A DNA stretch of 64,000 bases from an uncultured beta proteobacterium (GCA_903905735.1 CAIVHU010000016.1:19042-83041); one strand, 5' to 3'; shown: positions 8,674 through 17,534, numbered from the stretch's first letter. Numbers and translations are program-made. The notes: generated by a model from the sequence alone, not told the origin.

Positions 8674-9011
8674 GGGGTACTCCAAATGGCGAGCGTGTAT
8701 GACCGCAAAGTATGGGCGTGCGAACTTAGCCGCAACCTAAAGGACTGCCTGCCAACGGGGCTTCGCACGGATCGGCGGATGCGTTGTTGCCAGATTAAGT
8801 TCTGACTAAGCTGGCTCGTTCAGACTGTTACCAGCTTCTTCCTCAACAGGGGCAAGGAATGAGAAATGAATTCCAGGCCACTGACGACTGGAGCCATCTT
8901 TGTGTTCGCGCAGGTGAAGGACTCAAGCACAGTCTCTGCCCGGACATTAAGGCAGTGCCCGGGGCAGCGCACTGCATCGATTCGCTGCTCTGTTAAGACA
9001 AAGGAGTTGTT
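8674..9011. other. intergenic stretch holding one possible small ORF
   Basis: About 340 bases between divergent genes. They contain the leader of the gene at 9012, with AAGGAG at 9001, and one possible 45-codon ORF (8859-8996) described separately. No tRNA, palindrome or strong promoter is evident. Confidence 0.5.
8859..8996 (+). CDS. possible small cysteine-containing ORF
   Basis: A 45-codon ORF with AGGGG six bases before its ATG, ending 15 bases before the exported protein gene at 9012. It encodes four cysteines (SHLCVRAG, HSLCPD, AHCID and a terminal LLC). No family is recognised. Position and ribosome-binding site make a leader peptide or small protein possible, but an ORF of this size can occur by chance. 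Confidence 0.25.
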   Translation: MRNEFQATDDWSHLCVRAGEGLKHSLCPDIKAVPGAAHCIDSLLC

Positions 9012-9464
9012 ATGAAGATCCTCACATCCAAGCCTGGCCTGCTTTCAACGACATGCGCGTTGATGGTGTACGCATCCGTGGCCCATGCCGCCGCTGGCCT
9101 GCCACCCATTCAGCGCATGGGAAGCATCGACTATCTGACCGGCGGCATCGGCCAGACCGAGTCGACGGCCATCGAACATGCGAGCCACAGTTGGCCGCTG
9201 ACGCTGGAATTTGCCGTCAAAGACAAAACGCGGGCCGACTTCGTTTCCGGCGTGACTGTCGAAGTACGCGATGCCGCGCGGCATGTCAACTTCAAAGTCA
9301 AATCAGACGGGCCGTTCGTGCTGGCCAAGCTCCAGCCCGGCAGGTATGTGGTTGATGCATCTCTGGACGGTAAAACCTTGCATAAAAAGGTTGTCGTCGC
9401 GTCCGGCCAACCGGCCAAGGCGGTTTTTGTCTGGCCAACAGGCACAGGAGAAGTCCACTCGTGA
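9012..9464 (+). CDS. exported protein with carboxypeptidase-regulatory-like beta domain
   Basis: A 150-residue protein. Residues 1-27 form a Sec signal peptide ending VAHAAA. The mature part resembles a small transthyretin-like or carboxypeptidase regulatory beta sandwich: VTVEVRDAARHVNFKVKSDGPFVLAKLQPGRYVVDASLDGK. Such proteins are periplasmic, usually of unknown role. AAGGAG precedes the ATG. The rhomboid protease gene follows 71 bases later in the same direction; a functional link is not established. Confidence 0.75.
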   Translation: MKILTSKPGLLSTTCALMVYASVAHAAAGLPPIQRMGSIDYLTGGIGQTESTAIEHASHSWPLTLEFAVKDKTRADFVSGVTVEVRDAARHVNFKVKSDGPFVLAKLQPGRYVVDASLDGKTLHKKVVVASGQPAKAVFVWPTGTGEVHS

Positions 9465-9535
9465 ATTGACGCCAGTCAAATAGTTCCTGCAAAGTTGCCA
9501 CCTGCCTATGAAATCCAACAACCAGGAACCTCGCC

Positions 9536-10126
9536 ATGCCACCCCTGACCCAAGCCTTGATCATCACCAATGTGGTGGTCTTCCTGCTCCAGCAACTGTT
9601 CGGTGGTGCTTTCACCGAGATGTTTGCGCTGTGGCCACTGGGTTCGGGGCTGTTCATGCCCTGGCAGGTCGTGAGCTACGCTTTTTTGCACGGCAACATC
9701 ACGCACATCGCCTTCAACATGTTTGGCCTATGGATGTTTGGCCGTGAACTGGAGGACCTGTGGGGCACGCGTCGTTTTGCCTTGTTTTACGCAGTGAGCG
9801 TGCTCGCAGCGGCGGCGTTACAGCTCTTGGTGACGGCATCGCTTGGCATCATGGCACCGACCATCGGTGCTTCGGGAGGATTGTTTGGCCTGCTGCTTGG
9901 CTTTGCCATGATGTTCCCACAGCGCACCATCGTGCCTCTCATTCCTCCCATACCGATGCCTGCCTGGCTGTTTGTCAGGCTCTACGGATTGATCGAGCTG
10001 ACCTTGGGTGTGATCGGCTCCGCCAGTGGCGTTGCTCATTTTGCGCACCTGGGGGGTCTGTTCGGCGGATGGATGGTGATCCGTTATTGGCGCAACCAGC
10101 CGCCTTTTGGCACCAGCAGGCGCTAG
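9536..10126 (+). CDS. rhomboid-family intramembrane serine protease
   Basis: A 196-residue six-helix membrane protease that cleaves transmembrane segments of substrate proteins. The catalytic Ser is in GASGGLFGLL and the catalytic His in VAHFAHLGGLFGG; HGNITHIAFNMFGLWMFGRELE is the conserved L1/TM2 signature. AGGAA lies eight bases before the ATG. Substrates cannot be predicted. It may be co-transcribed with the exported protein upstream. Confidence 0.93.
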   Translation: MPPLTQALIITNVVVFLLQQLFGGAFTEMFALWPLGSGLFMPWQVVSYAFLHGNITHIAFNMFGLWMFGRELEDLWGTRRFALFYAVSVLAAAALQLLVTASLGIMAPTIGASGGLFGLLLGFAMMFPQRTIVPLIPPIPMPAWLFVRLYGLIELTLGVIGSASGVAHFAHLGGLFGGWMVIRYWRNQPPFGTSRR

Positions 10127-10297
10127 TCGATGCGCAGCGGTGGCATGTGTGCGGCCAATGGCCCGGTGGCTTTTTACACATCCTTACCAGCTTTGGGTGC
10201 CTGCCAGCCATACATCTGTCTACAGTTGAAAGCGCGTCAACGCCGTGTTGAATCGGATTTGATGATTGGCATAAGTGAAAAAAACAGGAGTGTTTGA

Positions 10298-10855
10298 ATG
10301 ACAGTGAGGCAAGTGGAAAAAGTCGGCGCAACGAGGTTGCCGTTGCTTGAAATACCGATGGTGGAACTGGTTGAGGATGTTTACGCGTCAGCGTCACCTC
10401 CAGTGCGCGCCCACATCTTGTCCCTGATGGTTGGCAAGGTTTACCAGATTGCACCGCCAACGGAGCGAGGCCTCTTGATCAAACATCTGATGCGGCCGGT
10501 GGGTTTGCTTGCCCTGGGCGCCATTGCCAACGGCGTCTTCACGTCGATTCGGTTTCAGGGTGGCTTCAACAATCTGCAGGCCAAGATGGAGGATCTCCAT
10601 GCCATCCGGGAGCATGATGTTGTCTCCTTGGCCAATCACGTCCAGCAAGTCAGTGCTCAGGCGGTGAACGGTCTGGGTGAAATTCTGGTCTCTTCACCGG
10701 CGCTGGCTGGTTCCACCGTGGCGATAGTGCTGATCAAAATCCTCATGGATCGGACAAAAAACCGTCGCAACGATGACTCCCGCATCCGTTCGATGCCGCG
10801 CTCGGCGGAGCGGCCATCAAGTTCCCAGGCAAGCAAACCCAGGCAGATCGAGTGA
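10298..10855 (+). CDS. hypothetical membrane-associated protein
   Basis: A 185-residue protein I do not recognise. Residues 65-85 (LMRPVGLLALGAIANGVF) and about 130-150 (LVSSPALAGSTVAIVLIKIL) are hydrophobic and could span or anchor to the membrane. The segment between is amphipathic with many Q, N and H. The C-terminus is a basic, Ser-rich tail. GGAGTG precedes the ATG. It stands alone between the rhomboid and the Rrf2 regulator. Confidence 0.6.
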   Translation: MTVRQVEKVGATRLPLLEIPMVELVEDVYASASPPVRAHILSLMVGKVYQIAPPTERGLLIKHLMRPVGLLALGAIANGVFTSIRFQGGFNNLQAKMEDLHAIREHDVVSLANHVQQVSAQAVNGLGEILVSSPALAGSTVAIVLIKILMDRTKNRRNDDSRIRSMPRSAERPSSSQASKPRQIE

Positions 10856-11021
10856 AAGCATCGCGCGGCAATCGCAAGGTGAAAGGGATGCCGGGCATGC
10901 GTGCCATTAAGGCTCGGTTAAGAACAGTCAGGCACCATTGGCTTCATGGTTGATAGCCGGATCAGGTGTTTGAGCACCGACCTATTGGCCCCTTTTTAAA
11001 GCACTAACAGGAGAAATCATT

Positions 11022-11546
11022 ATGCGTATCAGCACCAAAGGCCGTTTTGCCGTCACCGCGATGATTGACATTGCCCTGCGTGATAAGTTTGGACCCGTGC
11101 CGCTTTCAGAAATAGGTTCGCGCCACCAGATATCCTTGTCGTATCTTGAGCAGATATTCAGTTTGTTGCGCCATTGTGGACTGGTCAACAGCAGTCGCGG
11201 CCCCGGTGGTGGCTATGCGCTCAGTCGGTCGATGCAGGGCATCACGGTCGCTGACATCATCCACGCTGTTGAGAATGAACCATCGACCACCAAGCAGCAA
11301 GACGTCGAAAAGGCTCATGATATGGCGCAAGACCTGTGGGAAGCCATGAACACCAACCTGGTTGACTTCATGCGCTCGGTGACCTTGATGAGTCTGGTGC
11401 TGGAGCAACTGGCCAAGGGCGTCAAGATTGAGCAAAGAACCTCAGCCAACAGCGGCGTGTTCAAAAAACCGGCGCAGCAGCCGGTTCGCTCCAACGTCCC
11501 CAACTCGGTGTTTGCTCTCGGCAAGTCGATACTGGCAGGAAGCTGA
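11022..11546 (+). CDS. Rrf2/IscR-family transcriptional regulator lacking cluster cysteines
   Basis: A 174-residue winged-helix regulator very like IscR at the N-terminus: MRISTKGRFAVTAMIDIAL, ISLSYLEQIFSLLR and SRGPGGGYALSR. IscR senses Fe-S status through three Cys and one His that bind [2Fe-2S]. The matching region here, roughly 86-115 (ENEPSTTKQQDVEKAHDMA), has no cysteine, so a cluster cannot bind in the usual way. It probably acts as an apo-type regulator. It is not next to isc genes. The AGGAG site is strong. Confidence 0.88.
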   Translation: MRISTKGRFAVTAMIDIALRDKFGPVPLSEIGSRHQISLSYLEQIFSLLRHCGLVNSSRGPGGGYALSRSMQGITVADIIHAVENEPSTTKQQDVEKAHDMAQDLWEAMNTNLVDFMRSVTLMSLVLEQLAKGVKIEQRTSANSGVFKKPAQQPVRSNVPNSVFALGKSILAGS

Positions 11547-11588
11547 TTCCAGGTCTGGTGTCTGGCCACCGTGCAGCGGCCGTCAGCA

Positions 11589-12794
11589 TCAGCCGTGGTT
11601 TTGCACCAGCGTCCAGGCTGACAGCGCAATCAGCGCGCTCCAGAACCACACGCCCAGGGTCAGCGGCAGCACGGTGCCGTCCATGTGACCACCCAGCCAG
11701 GCGCCCACGGCGAAGGCACTGACCATCATCAGAAAACCGTTCACCGCTGATGCGGCTCCGGCTGCGTTAGGAAATGGTCCGACCGCGCCGCTTTGACCGC
11801 AGGGCTGATGGATGCCGTGGCCGACCATGAAGATCAGCTGCGGCAGCATGATGGTCCAGACGCTGATCCAGCCAGAAAGCGTCAGTATCGCCATCAGCGT
11901 GCCACCGGTCAGGGACAGCCCACCGGCCATGCCCACTGCGCGGCGCACGCCAAAGCGTGGCAACCAGTGGCGGCAGATGAAGGTGCCGCCGATGTAGGCC
12001 AGCGAGTTCACAAACATCACCAGCCCATACTGCGTTTTGCTCAAACCCAGCACGCCGGTGAAAACAAAAGAGGATGACGCCAGAAAGGTGAACAGGCCGC
12101 TGTACGAAGCCACCGTCAGCGCGGAAAACGCCCGAAAAGTGGGGTTGCGCAAGATCATGCGCCAGGTGGCCGCCAGGGTGACGATCTGCAGTGCCTGCGG
12201 GTTTTTATGTTGTACGGTTTCTTCAAAGCGCAGCGCCACCACGGCCAGTGTGATGGCGGCAAACACCCCCAGCGCCAGCAGCGCAAAGCGCCAGTTCAGC
12301 GCTTCGGTCAGCAGCCCGCCGGTAGGCGCGCTCAGGCAGGCAATCACACCCAGCCCGCTCAGGCCTTTGCTCATCACGCGCGCACCTTGCGTGGGTGAGT
12401 ACAGGTCACGCACGATGGCGCGCGCACACATCACGCCAGCGCCCATGGCCGCGCCCTGCACGGTACGCCAGACGATCAGCCAGGCCATGCTGGGTGCCAG
12501 GCTGCTGGCAATGGAGGCCAGCACGTAGGCAGCCATCCCCGTCAGCAGAATCGGCCGGCGGCCATACTTGTCAGACAGCGGCCCCCACACCAGTTGTGAG
12601 CTGCCAAAGGCCAGCAGCAGGGCGGTCAGCGTCAGTTGCGCCTGCGCCATCGGTGCGGACAATTGAGCGGTCAGTACCGGCAGCGCGGGCAGATACAGAT
12701 CGGTGGTGACGGGCTGCAGGCCCAGCAGCAAAGACAGCAGCAGGACGATCACACCAGGCGGCATGGAGGACGAATGGGTGGCGTTGGCGGGCAT
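11589..12794 (-). CDS. Bcr/CflA-type MFS multidrug exporter
   Basis: A 401-residue major facilitator with 12 predicted helices, of the drug:H+ antiporter-1 group. Visible signatures are DLYLPALPVLTAQL in TM1, the loop motif GPLSDKYGRRPILLTG, and WRTVQGAAMGAGVMCARAIVRDLY. It would export drugs or metabolites across the inner membrane by proton exchange. It is convergent with the Rrf2 gene (42 bases apart), so no regulatory link is implied. Confidence 0.9.
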   Translation of the reverse strand: MPANATHSSSMPPGVIVLLLSLLLGLQPVTTDLYLPALPVLTAQLSAPMAQAQLTLTALLLAFGSSQLVWGPLSDKYGRRPILLTGMAAYVLASIASSLAPSMAWLIVWRTVQGAAMGAGVMCARAIVRDLYSPTQGARVMSKGLSGLGVIACLSAPTGGLLTEALNWRFALLALGVFAAITLAVVALRFEETVQHKNPQALQIVTLAATWRMILRNPTFRAFSALTVASYSGLFTFLASSSFVFTGVLGLSKTQYGLVMFVNSLAYIGGTFICRHWLPRFGVRRAVGMAGGLSLTGGTLMAILTLSGWISVWTIMLPQLIFMVGHGIHQPCGQSGAVGPFPNAAGAASAVNGFLMMVSAFAVGAWLGGHMDGTVLPLTLGVWFWSALIALSAWTLVQNHG

Positions 12795-12898
12795 GGTTTT
12801 GAGCGTAGCAGATCAGGCCTTGGCCGCCGAGCGCTTTGAACGACGCATGTGCGAAGATGTCCGCTGGTTTGAACTGATTTTTTTGGAGAGGTCCTCAC

Positions 12899-13285
12899 AT
12901 GGCAATTGGTTGGCTCTCGGTGTTGAAAATGGTGCCCTGGGGCGATGTGATCGAAACCGCGCCCAAGGTGGCGGGGGGGGCGAAAAAGCTCTGGAGTTCA
13001 GTTGGCAAGAAGCCGGCCGCAGCGGCCGCTGCACCGGTCGGGGCTGCTGCTGTGTCTGAGGCAGAAGCCCCATTGACGGCGCTGCAGGCGCAGGTGCTGC
13101 AGCTTCAGGTGGAGGTGGCTGATTTGCACCAACAGATGCTCGAATCCAGTGCGCTGATTGGCTCGCTGGCCGAGCAAAACACCCAGCTCATTGCCCGTGT
13201 GGAGGTCAACCGCAAGCGCGTGCTGGCATTGGCCGCTGCCTTGGTGGTGCTGGCAGTGGTGGTGGCGATCAAACTATTTCGATAG
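12899..13285 (+). CDS. small coiled-coil, C-terminally anchored membrane protein
   Basis: A 128-residue protein not assigned to a family. An Ala/Pro-rich linker (residues 38-55) leads into a Leu/Gln heptad-like coiled coil (about 58-100, LQAQVLQLQVEVADLHQQML). A single C-terminal helix (VLALAALVVLAVVVAIKLF) would anchor it in the membrane. GGAGAGG precedes the ATG. Its stop codon, TAG at 13283, lies inside palindromic element copy 3. Confidence 0.7.
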   Translation: MAIGWLSVLKMVPWGDVIETAPKVAGGAKKLWSSVGKKPAAAAAAPVGAAAVSEAEAPLTALQAQVLQLQVEVADLHQQMLESSALIGSLAEQNTQLIARVEVNRKRVLALAAALVVLAVVVAIKLFR

Positions 13286-13326
13286 CTGCCAGCCCTTGAT
13301 GGACAAGGGCTGGATGGGAATTTGTT
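13276..13326 (+). repeat. Family A palindromic element, copy 3
   Basis: GATAGCTGCCAGCCCTT, loop, then AAGGGCTGGATGGG. It provides the stop codon of the upstream gene and lies between convergent genes (the coiled-coil protein and dsbA), a position where a hairpin could act in termination. Confidence 0.85.
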
Positions 13327-13466
13327 GGTGACGCAGGCTTGGTGGGATGGTGGCAACCGTTACCCTTGAATCGCACGCGTTGGCATCGTTGCCTCAAGAA
13401 TTCCGACCCAGTCCATAGGGGTCATCTCCGCGCAACCTCTGCCGACGGCAGCAGACCCAGATGCTC

Positions 13467-14099
13467 TCAGCGCTGCGTTCTGGCCTTTTGGATCAGGGCA
13501 TCAACGACATTGAGCGCTTGAGTCTCACCTTTGGCCATTTCAGGGGAGGTGACATAGCTGCCATTGACTGCCAGCGACGGCACACCTTCAATCTGGTAGC
13601 CCTTGGTTTGCTGGTTCGCAGTCCGGACTTTTGAATCCACTGAAAAGGCCTTCAACTCCGCCGTGAGCTTGGTCTTGTCAACGCCAATCGCTGTTGCCAA
13701 CGTCGCAATGTCGGCATCGCTGCCAAATCGCAAATGCTGTTCATGAAAGGCCTTGAAAACCTTGGGCTGAATGTCATTGGAAACCCCCATCGCCTCCAAG
13801 GCATAAAAGAGCCTTTGAAAAGGCACGTGCCCATCCTGCCAGGCCACTGGAATTCGCCTGAAGGTCACATCCCTCGGCAAAGTCTTGACCCAGGCCTCCA
13901 ATTTGGGCTCGAAGGCGTTGCAGTGCGGGCACCAATAGCCAAAGAACTCGATCACTTCGATTTTGCCGGGAACAGCAACAGGCATGGGTGGCTTTAATAG
14001 CGCGTAATCCTGACCCTCAACCAATTGCGTCGCTGCGTGCACCAAGGTGGTAGCGAATGGGGTCAGTGCCATTGTGATGGCGAAGTTGCGACGATTCAT
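13467..14099 (-). CDS. dsbA: thiol:disulfide interchange protein DsbA
   Basis: A 210-residue periplasmic oxidase that inserts disulfides into exported proteins. The signal peptide spans about residues 1-22, ending VHA. The active site is C57-P-H-C60 in GYWCPHCNAFEP, and the cis-proline loop is EGVPSLAV. Length and motifs match proteobacterial DsbA. AAAGG lies upstream of the ATG. It does not overlap neighbouring genes. Confidence 0.95.
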   Translation of the reverse strand: MNRRNFAITMALTPFATTLVHAATQLVEGQDYALLKPPMPVAVPGKIEVIEFFGYWCPHCNAFEPKLEAWVKTLPRDVTFRRIPVAWQDGHVPFQRLFYALEAMGVSNDIQPKVFKAFHEQHLRFGSDADIATLATAIGVDKTKLTAELKAFSVDSKVRTANQQTKGYQIEGVPSLAVNGSYVTSPEMAKGETQALNVVDALIQKARTQR

Positions 14100-14211
14100 G
14101 GGGTGCCTTTTGCAAAAAAAGAAGATGAGATCTGGAAAAGTTCAAAGAGTTCCCTGGCGATCCTGGTTTCACTAGCAGGAACTGCCAAACGCTGGTTAGC
14201 GTCTTGACTGA

Positions 14212-15042
14212 TCACCCAAAGGTAAATGCCGACAATGTGGTTTCCATCACGCGGTCCGAGAACACTTTGCGACCAGCGTCATTGCCTGCAGCACCGGCCA
14301 CGGTCATCAGCGGTATCAGGTGTTCTTCAGCGCGGGGTGGATGGCACTGCCGGGCGCCGGGTGCCTGCTCCCAGTTCGCCAGCAAGCGATCACGCACTTG
14401 TGGGCTCGACTCGACGGCTTGGGTCAACCAGTCGTCGAAGGCATCGGACACCGGGCCAAATTGCGGGTTGCCATAGGCACGCATGTTGTGAAAACTCATG
14501 CCGCTGCCGATGATCAGCACATCCTGATCACGCAATGCCTGCAGCGCGCGACCAGCCTCCAGATGCCGCACCGGGTCCAGCGAGTTATGCAGCGACAGTT
14601 GCACCACCGGCAATTTGGCATCAGGAAAGATCAGTTTGAGCGGAATGAACATGCCGTGATCAAAACCACGTTCTGGGTTTGAGGCGCTGGCAATACCTGC
14701 AGCGGTGAGCGTCGTCACGATTTGGTTCGCCAAAGTCGGGTCGCCAGCAGCGGGGTACGTCAGTTCATAAGTGTGGGGCGGGAAGCCATAGTAGTCATAG
14801 ATGAGTTCCGGCTGTGCGCCGCTGGTCACAGTGAATAGGGGCTCCAGCCAGTGCGCTGACACCATCACAATGGCTTGGGGTGTGCGCGGTAGTGTTGATG
14901 CAACGTTTTTCAGGAAATCCGCCATACGATTCCACGCGTCCGGTGGGCTCCACTCCATGAAGAAACAGGGGCCACCGCCATGAGGGATGAACCAGGTCGG
15001 CATGCGTGCCCTGGCATTGGCGTTTGCTGGTGCATTTGACAT
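14212..15042 (-). CDS. class III extradiol ring-cleavage dioxygenase (DODA/LigB type)
   Basis: A 276-residue cytoplasmic metalloenzyme of the 4,5-DOPA/LigB dioxygenase family. Probable metal ligands lie in FIPHGGGPCFF, VSAHWLEP, GFDHGMFIPLK and AEEHLIPL. The usual reaction is extradiol cleavage of a catechol, but related YgiD proteins are broad. The start at 15042 is chosen for its GAAAGAAG site; the longer in-frame extension has no family similarity. It is the last gene of a leftward set (reductase-DoxX-dioxygenase) next to a divergent LysR gene, which suggests aromatic or quinone-linked induction. Confidence 0.9.
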   Translation of the reverse strand: MSNAPANANARARMPTWFIPHGGGPCFFMEWSPPDAWNRMADFLKNVASTLPRTPQAIVMVSAHWLEPLFTVTSGAQPELIYDYYGFPPHTYELTYPAAGDPTLANQIVTTLTAAGIASASNPERGFDHGMFIPLKLIFPDAKLPVVQLSLHNSLDPVRHLEAGRALQALRDQDVLIIGSGMSFHNMRAYGNPQFGPVSDAFDDWLTQAVESSPQVRDRLLANWEQAPGARQCHPPRAEEHLIPLMTVAGAAGNDAGRKVFSDRVMETTLSAFTFG

Positions 15043-15160
15043 GGTTTTACTTCTTTCAAAAGAATGATTTGGCTTTGGGTCGGCGCGATTGTGCAGTTTT
15101 GCCCCATCCTGATGACTGCTGGCGACCCAAGACCTGCTTGACGATGGGCAGACCGCCGAT

Positions 15161-15177
15161 GTCAATTGGGGTCAGAC
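15161..15177 (+). repeat. REP-like half site (GGGGTCAGA motif)
   Basis: GTCAATTGGGGTCAGAC in the gap between the dioxygenase and DoxX genes. It repeats one arm of the 17-bp inverted repeat at 37232-37287 without a matching second arm, so it may be a decayed REP unit. Confidence 0.5.
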
Positions 15178-15203
15178 CGCTCGGGTGGTGGTCAAACTGA
15201 GCA

Positions 15204-15653
15204 TCATCCTGCTGCGAAACCACCCATGTTGCGAACCGTCGATCGGTCCTCTTGACGCGCATCCAGGCTCCAGGCGCCTGCGCCGTTGGCGGCCAGTGCC
15301 AGCAAGCCACCCACCACCGCGATGTTCTTGAAGAACAGCAGTTGTGTGACGAAGGCCTGGTCGGCGGGCACAGCCCAATAAGCGTGGAAGAAGAACGACG
15401 CCACCAGCGTGAATACCGCCAGAACAAGCGCCGCAATGCGCGTTCCAAAGCCTGCGAGCAGCGCCAGACTCCCCAGCACTTCAACGCTCAGGGCCAGGAT
15501 GGCACCCAGAGTGGGAAGCGGCAAACCAACCGATGAGATGTAGCCAACGGTGCCGGCGAAACCCGTGATCTTGCCAATGCCGGCTGGCAGAAAAAAGACA
15601 ACAAACAGCAAACGGGAAACCAGGGCAAAGCTGTTTTGAAAAGACTTGGACAT
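15204..15653 (-). CDS. DoxX-family membrane protein
   Basis: A 149-residue four-helix inner-membrane protein of the DoxX family, which is often associated with redox or quinone metabolism. Visible markers are SRLLFVVFFLPAGIGKITGF at the N-terminus and LGSLALLAGFGTRIAALVLAVFTL in the middle. The ATG at 15653 follows an AAGAAAG site; a TTG six codons upstream is less likely. It sits between the NAD(P)-binding reductase and the dioxygenase in one probable operon opposite a LysR regulator. Confidence 0.88.
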   Translation of the reverse strand: MSKSFQNSFALVSRLLFVVFFLPAGIGKITGFAGTVGYISSVGLPLPTLGAILALSVEVLGSLALLAGFGTRIAALVLAVFTLVASFFFHAYWAVPADQAFVTQLLFFKNIAVVGGLLALAANGAGAWSLDARQEDRSTVRNMGGFAAG

Positions 15654-15732
15654 GATGATGGCTTTCTTCAATGGGGGTTAACAGACATACTTGACTGGAG
15701 GGCTGAGGCAACTCCCTCCAAGGGTGTGAGAA

Positions 15733-16365
15733 TCAGGCGCGCTTGATCCATGTGGGGGCAATGGAAGTACCCAACCCAGCGCCATAGCCCAGGTAAATGT
15801 TCAGGCCAGCCAGAGGTTCCAGATAACGGGCGTTTTTCAAGCCGCCCGCATCCACGGTGGTAAAACCCATGCTCTGCGCCAATGCAGTGACTGTCTGCTT
15901 GGCGGGTTCACTGTCACTGGCGAGAAATACCGTGACGGCCTGGCCGCCACCGAAGTCCGCACCTTCAGCCAACACTTGCGCAAAGACCGTGTTGAACGCC
16001 TTGACCACGAGCGCTCCAGGATCAGCTTTGGCAATTTCTTCGCTTGCAGATGTGTTGTGTCCCAGGGTCAGGCTCATGTAGTCGGCACTCAACGGGTTGG
16101 TGATGTCCACCACCACTTTGCCCAGCAGGTTGCCCACCGATTGCAGCGCAGCCACGGCGTCGCCATAACCCGTGGCCAAAATCACCACGTCCTGACCTTG
16201 CGCAGCACCTGCGGCAGTAACGGCTTTCACGTTGGCATAAGGCGCGGCCACCGCGGCGGCCTTGGCAGCGTCGCGAGCCGTCACACTCACGCTGTGGCCA
16301 GCAGCACTGAGTTGTTTGACAAATCCGGAGCCCATGTTGCCGGCACCAATCACGAGAACTTTCAT
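15733..16365 (-). CDS. NADPH-dependent F420-reductase-like NAD(P)-binding protein
   Basis: A 210-residue Rossmann protein that begins with the dinucleotide-binding motif VLVIGAGNMGSGFVKQL. ITNPLSADYMSL and VVKAFNTVFAQVL are typical of the NADP oxidoreductase, coenzyme F420-dependent domain. Bacterial members without F420 probably act as NADPH-linked reductases of unknown substrate. The AAAGGAA site fits the ATG at 16365. It is the first gene of the leftward operon controlled, by position, by the divergent LysR gene. Confidence 0.88.
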   Translation of the reverse strand: MKVLVIGAGNMGSGFVKQLSAAGHSVSVTARDAAKAAAVAAPYANVKAVTAAGAAQGQDVVILATGYGDAVAALQSVGNLLGKVVVDITNPLSADYMSLTLGHNTSASEEIAKADPGALVVKAFNTVFAQVLAEGADFGGGQAVTVFLASDSEPAKQTVTALAQSMGFTTVDAGGLKNARYLEPLAGLNIYLGYGAGLGTSIAPTWIKRA

Positions 16366-16502
16366 ACGTTTTCCTTTCAGGGGGTTGATGGGTCTTGTCA
16401 ACAAACTGTTGCTTGTGATCAAGGCATGGATGAACTGTATTTGTTTCTTTTGATAAGATAAATATGGTTTAATGTAATGAACAGTTCCTGAAAGAGGGAT
16501 AA
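16366..16502. promoter_or_regulatory. divergent promoter region of LysR gene and reductase operon
   Basis: A 137-base gap between divergent starts. Bases 16430-16490 are clearly more AT-rich than their surroundings, including TTTTGATAAGATAAATATGG. LysR proteins usually bind such shared regions. I cannot fix the exact operator or the promoter boxes. Confidence 0.5.
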
Positions 16503-17405
16503 ATGGACAAATTCCTGGAAATGCAGACCTTCACTGCCGTCGTGGATGCTGGCAGTTTTGTCCGCGCGGCGGAGTCGTTGGAGATGTCCAAGGCCGCTGT
16601 GTCGCGATATGTGGCGGACCTGGAGGATCGTTTGGGCGTTCGCCTGCTGCACCGGACCACCCGAAAGCTCTCGCTTACCGAGGAGGGGCGCGCTTTCCAC
16701 CTGCGGTGCAAGGAACTGCTGGGCGAGCTGGAAGAGGCAGAAACCGAGATCACGGCCCAATCGGCACAGGCCATCGGTCTGCTGAAGATCAACGTTCCGT
16801 ACAGTTTTGGCATCTTGCACCTGGCACCCCTGTGGTCCGAGTTCATGGCCCAGAACCCCCAAGTCACGCTGGATGTCACCCTCTCGGACCGGGTGGTGGA
16901 CCTGGTGGAAGAGGGTTACGACCTGGCGGTGCGAATTGGGAGTCTGGCCAACTCTTCGCTGATCAGCAGAAAACTGGCTTCACACCGCATGGTGCTGTGT
17001 GCCTCCCCGACATATCTCAAGCGCCGTGGCTACCCAAAACATCCCAGCGATCTGGTGGATCACACGGTGCTGGCCTATAGCCTACTGTCTACGGGCGATA
17101 ACTGGGAGCTGGATGGACCTGAGGGGAAAGTGCATGTGTTGGTCCGGCCTGTTTTGCATACCAACAGCGGTGACACGTGCCTGGCCGGCGCGCTCAAGCA
17201 CCAGGGGGTCATCTTGCAGCCCTCATTTCTGGTCGACGATGATTTGCGCACTGGTGCCCTAGTGGAATTGATGCCGCAGTACCGCTCGCCAGATTTTGGC
17301 ATCTACGCGGTTTACCCGAGTCGGCAATATGTATCGGCCAAGGTGCGCCTGCTGATCGACTTCTTGGTGAAGGCGCTTGAAAACGCCAAATGGTCTGTGA
17401 GCTAG
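16503..17405 (+). CDS. LysR-family transcriptional regulator
   Basis: A 300-residue regulator with an N-terminal winged helix (SFVRAAESLEMSKAAVSRYVADLEDRLGVRLLHRTTR) and a periplasmic-binding-like effector domain (LLKINVPYSFG, EGYDLAVRIGSL, VLCASPTYLKRRG). It belongs to the CrgA/AaeR-like group. It is divergent from the reductase-DoxX-dioxygenase operon and very probably controls it. The effector is unknown; a quinone or aromatic compound would fit the neighbours. Confidence 0.92.
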   Translation: MDKFLEMQTFTAVVDAGSFVRAAESLEMSKAAVSRYVADLEDRLGVRLLHRTTRKLSLTEEGRAFHLRCKELLGELEEAETEITAQSAQAIGLLKINVPYSFGILHLAPLWSEFMAQNPQVTLDVTLSDRVVDLVEEGYDLAVRIGSLANSSLISRKLASHRMVLCASPTYLKRRGYPKHPSDLVDHTVLAYSLLSTGDNWELDGPEGKVHVLVRPVLHTNSGDTCLAGALKHQGVILQPSFLVDDDLRTGALVELMPQYRSPDFGIYAVYPSRQYVSAKVRLLIDFLVKALENAKWSVS

Positions 17406-17534
17406 GCGCTGGTCGAGCCGGGGAATATCAACCCCGCCGCCTGCCTGTGCGAGGCAAACCAGCCGCTCAAATAACTACACTCCTTGCAGCTGCCAGCCCC
17501 AATTGCAAAAAAGTCTGAAACCCTGCCTTTGACG

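Noticed and set aside
17472..17520. Family A copy in the recC leader (GCAGCTGCCAGCCCC)
   Set aside because: One arm only, with no matching AAGGGCT arm at the right distance.
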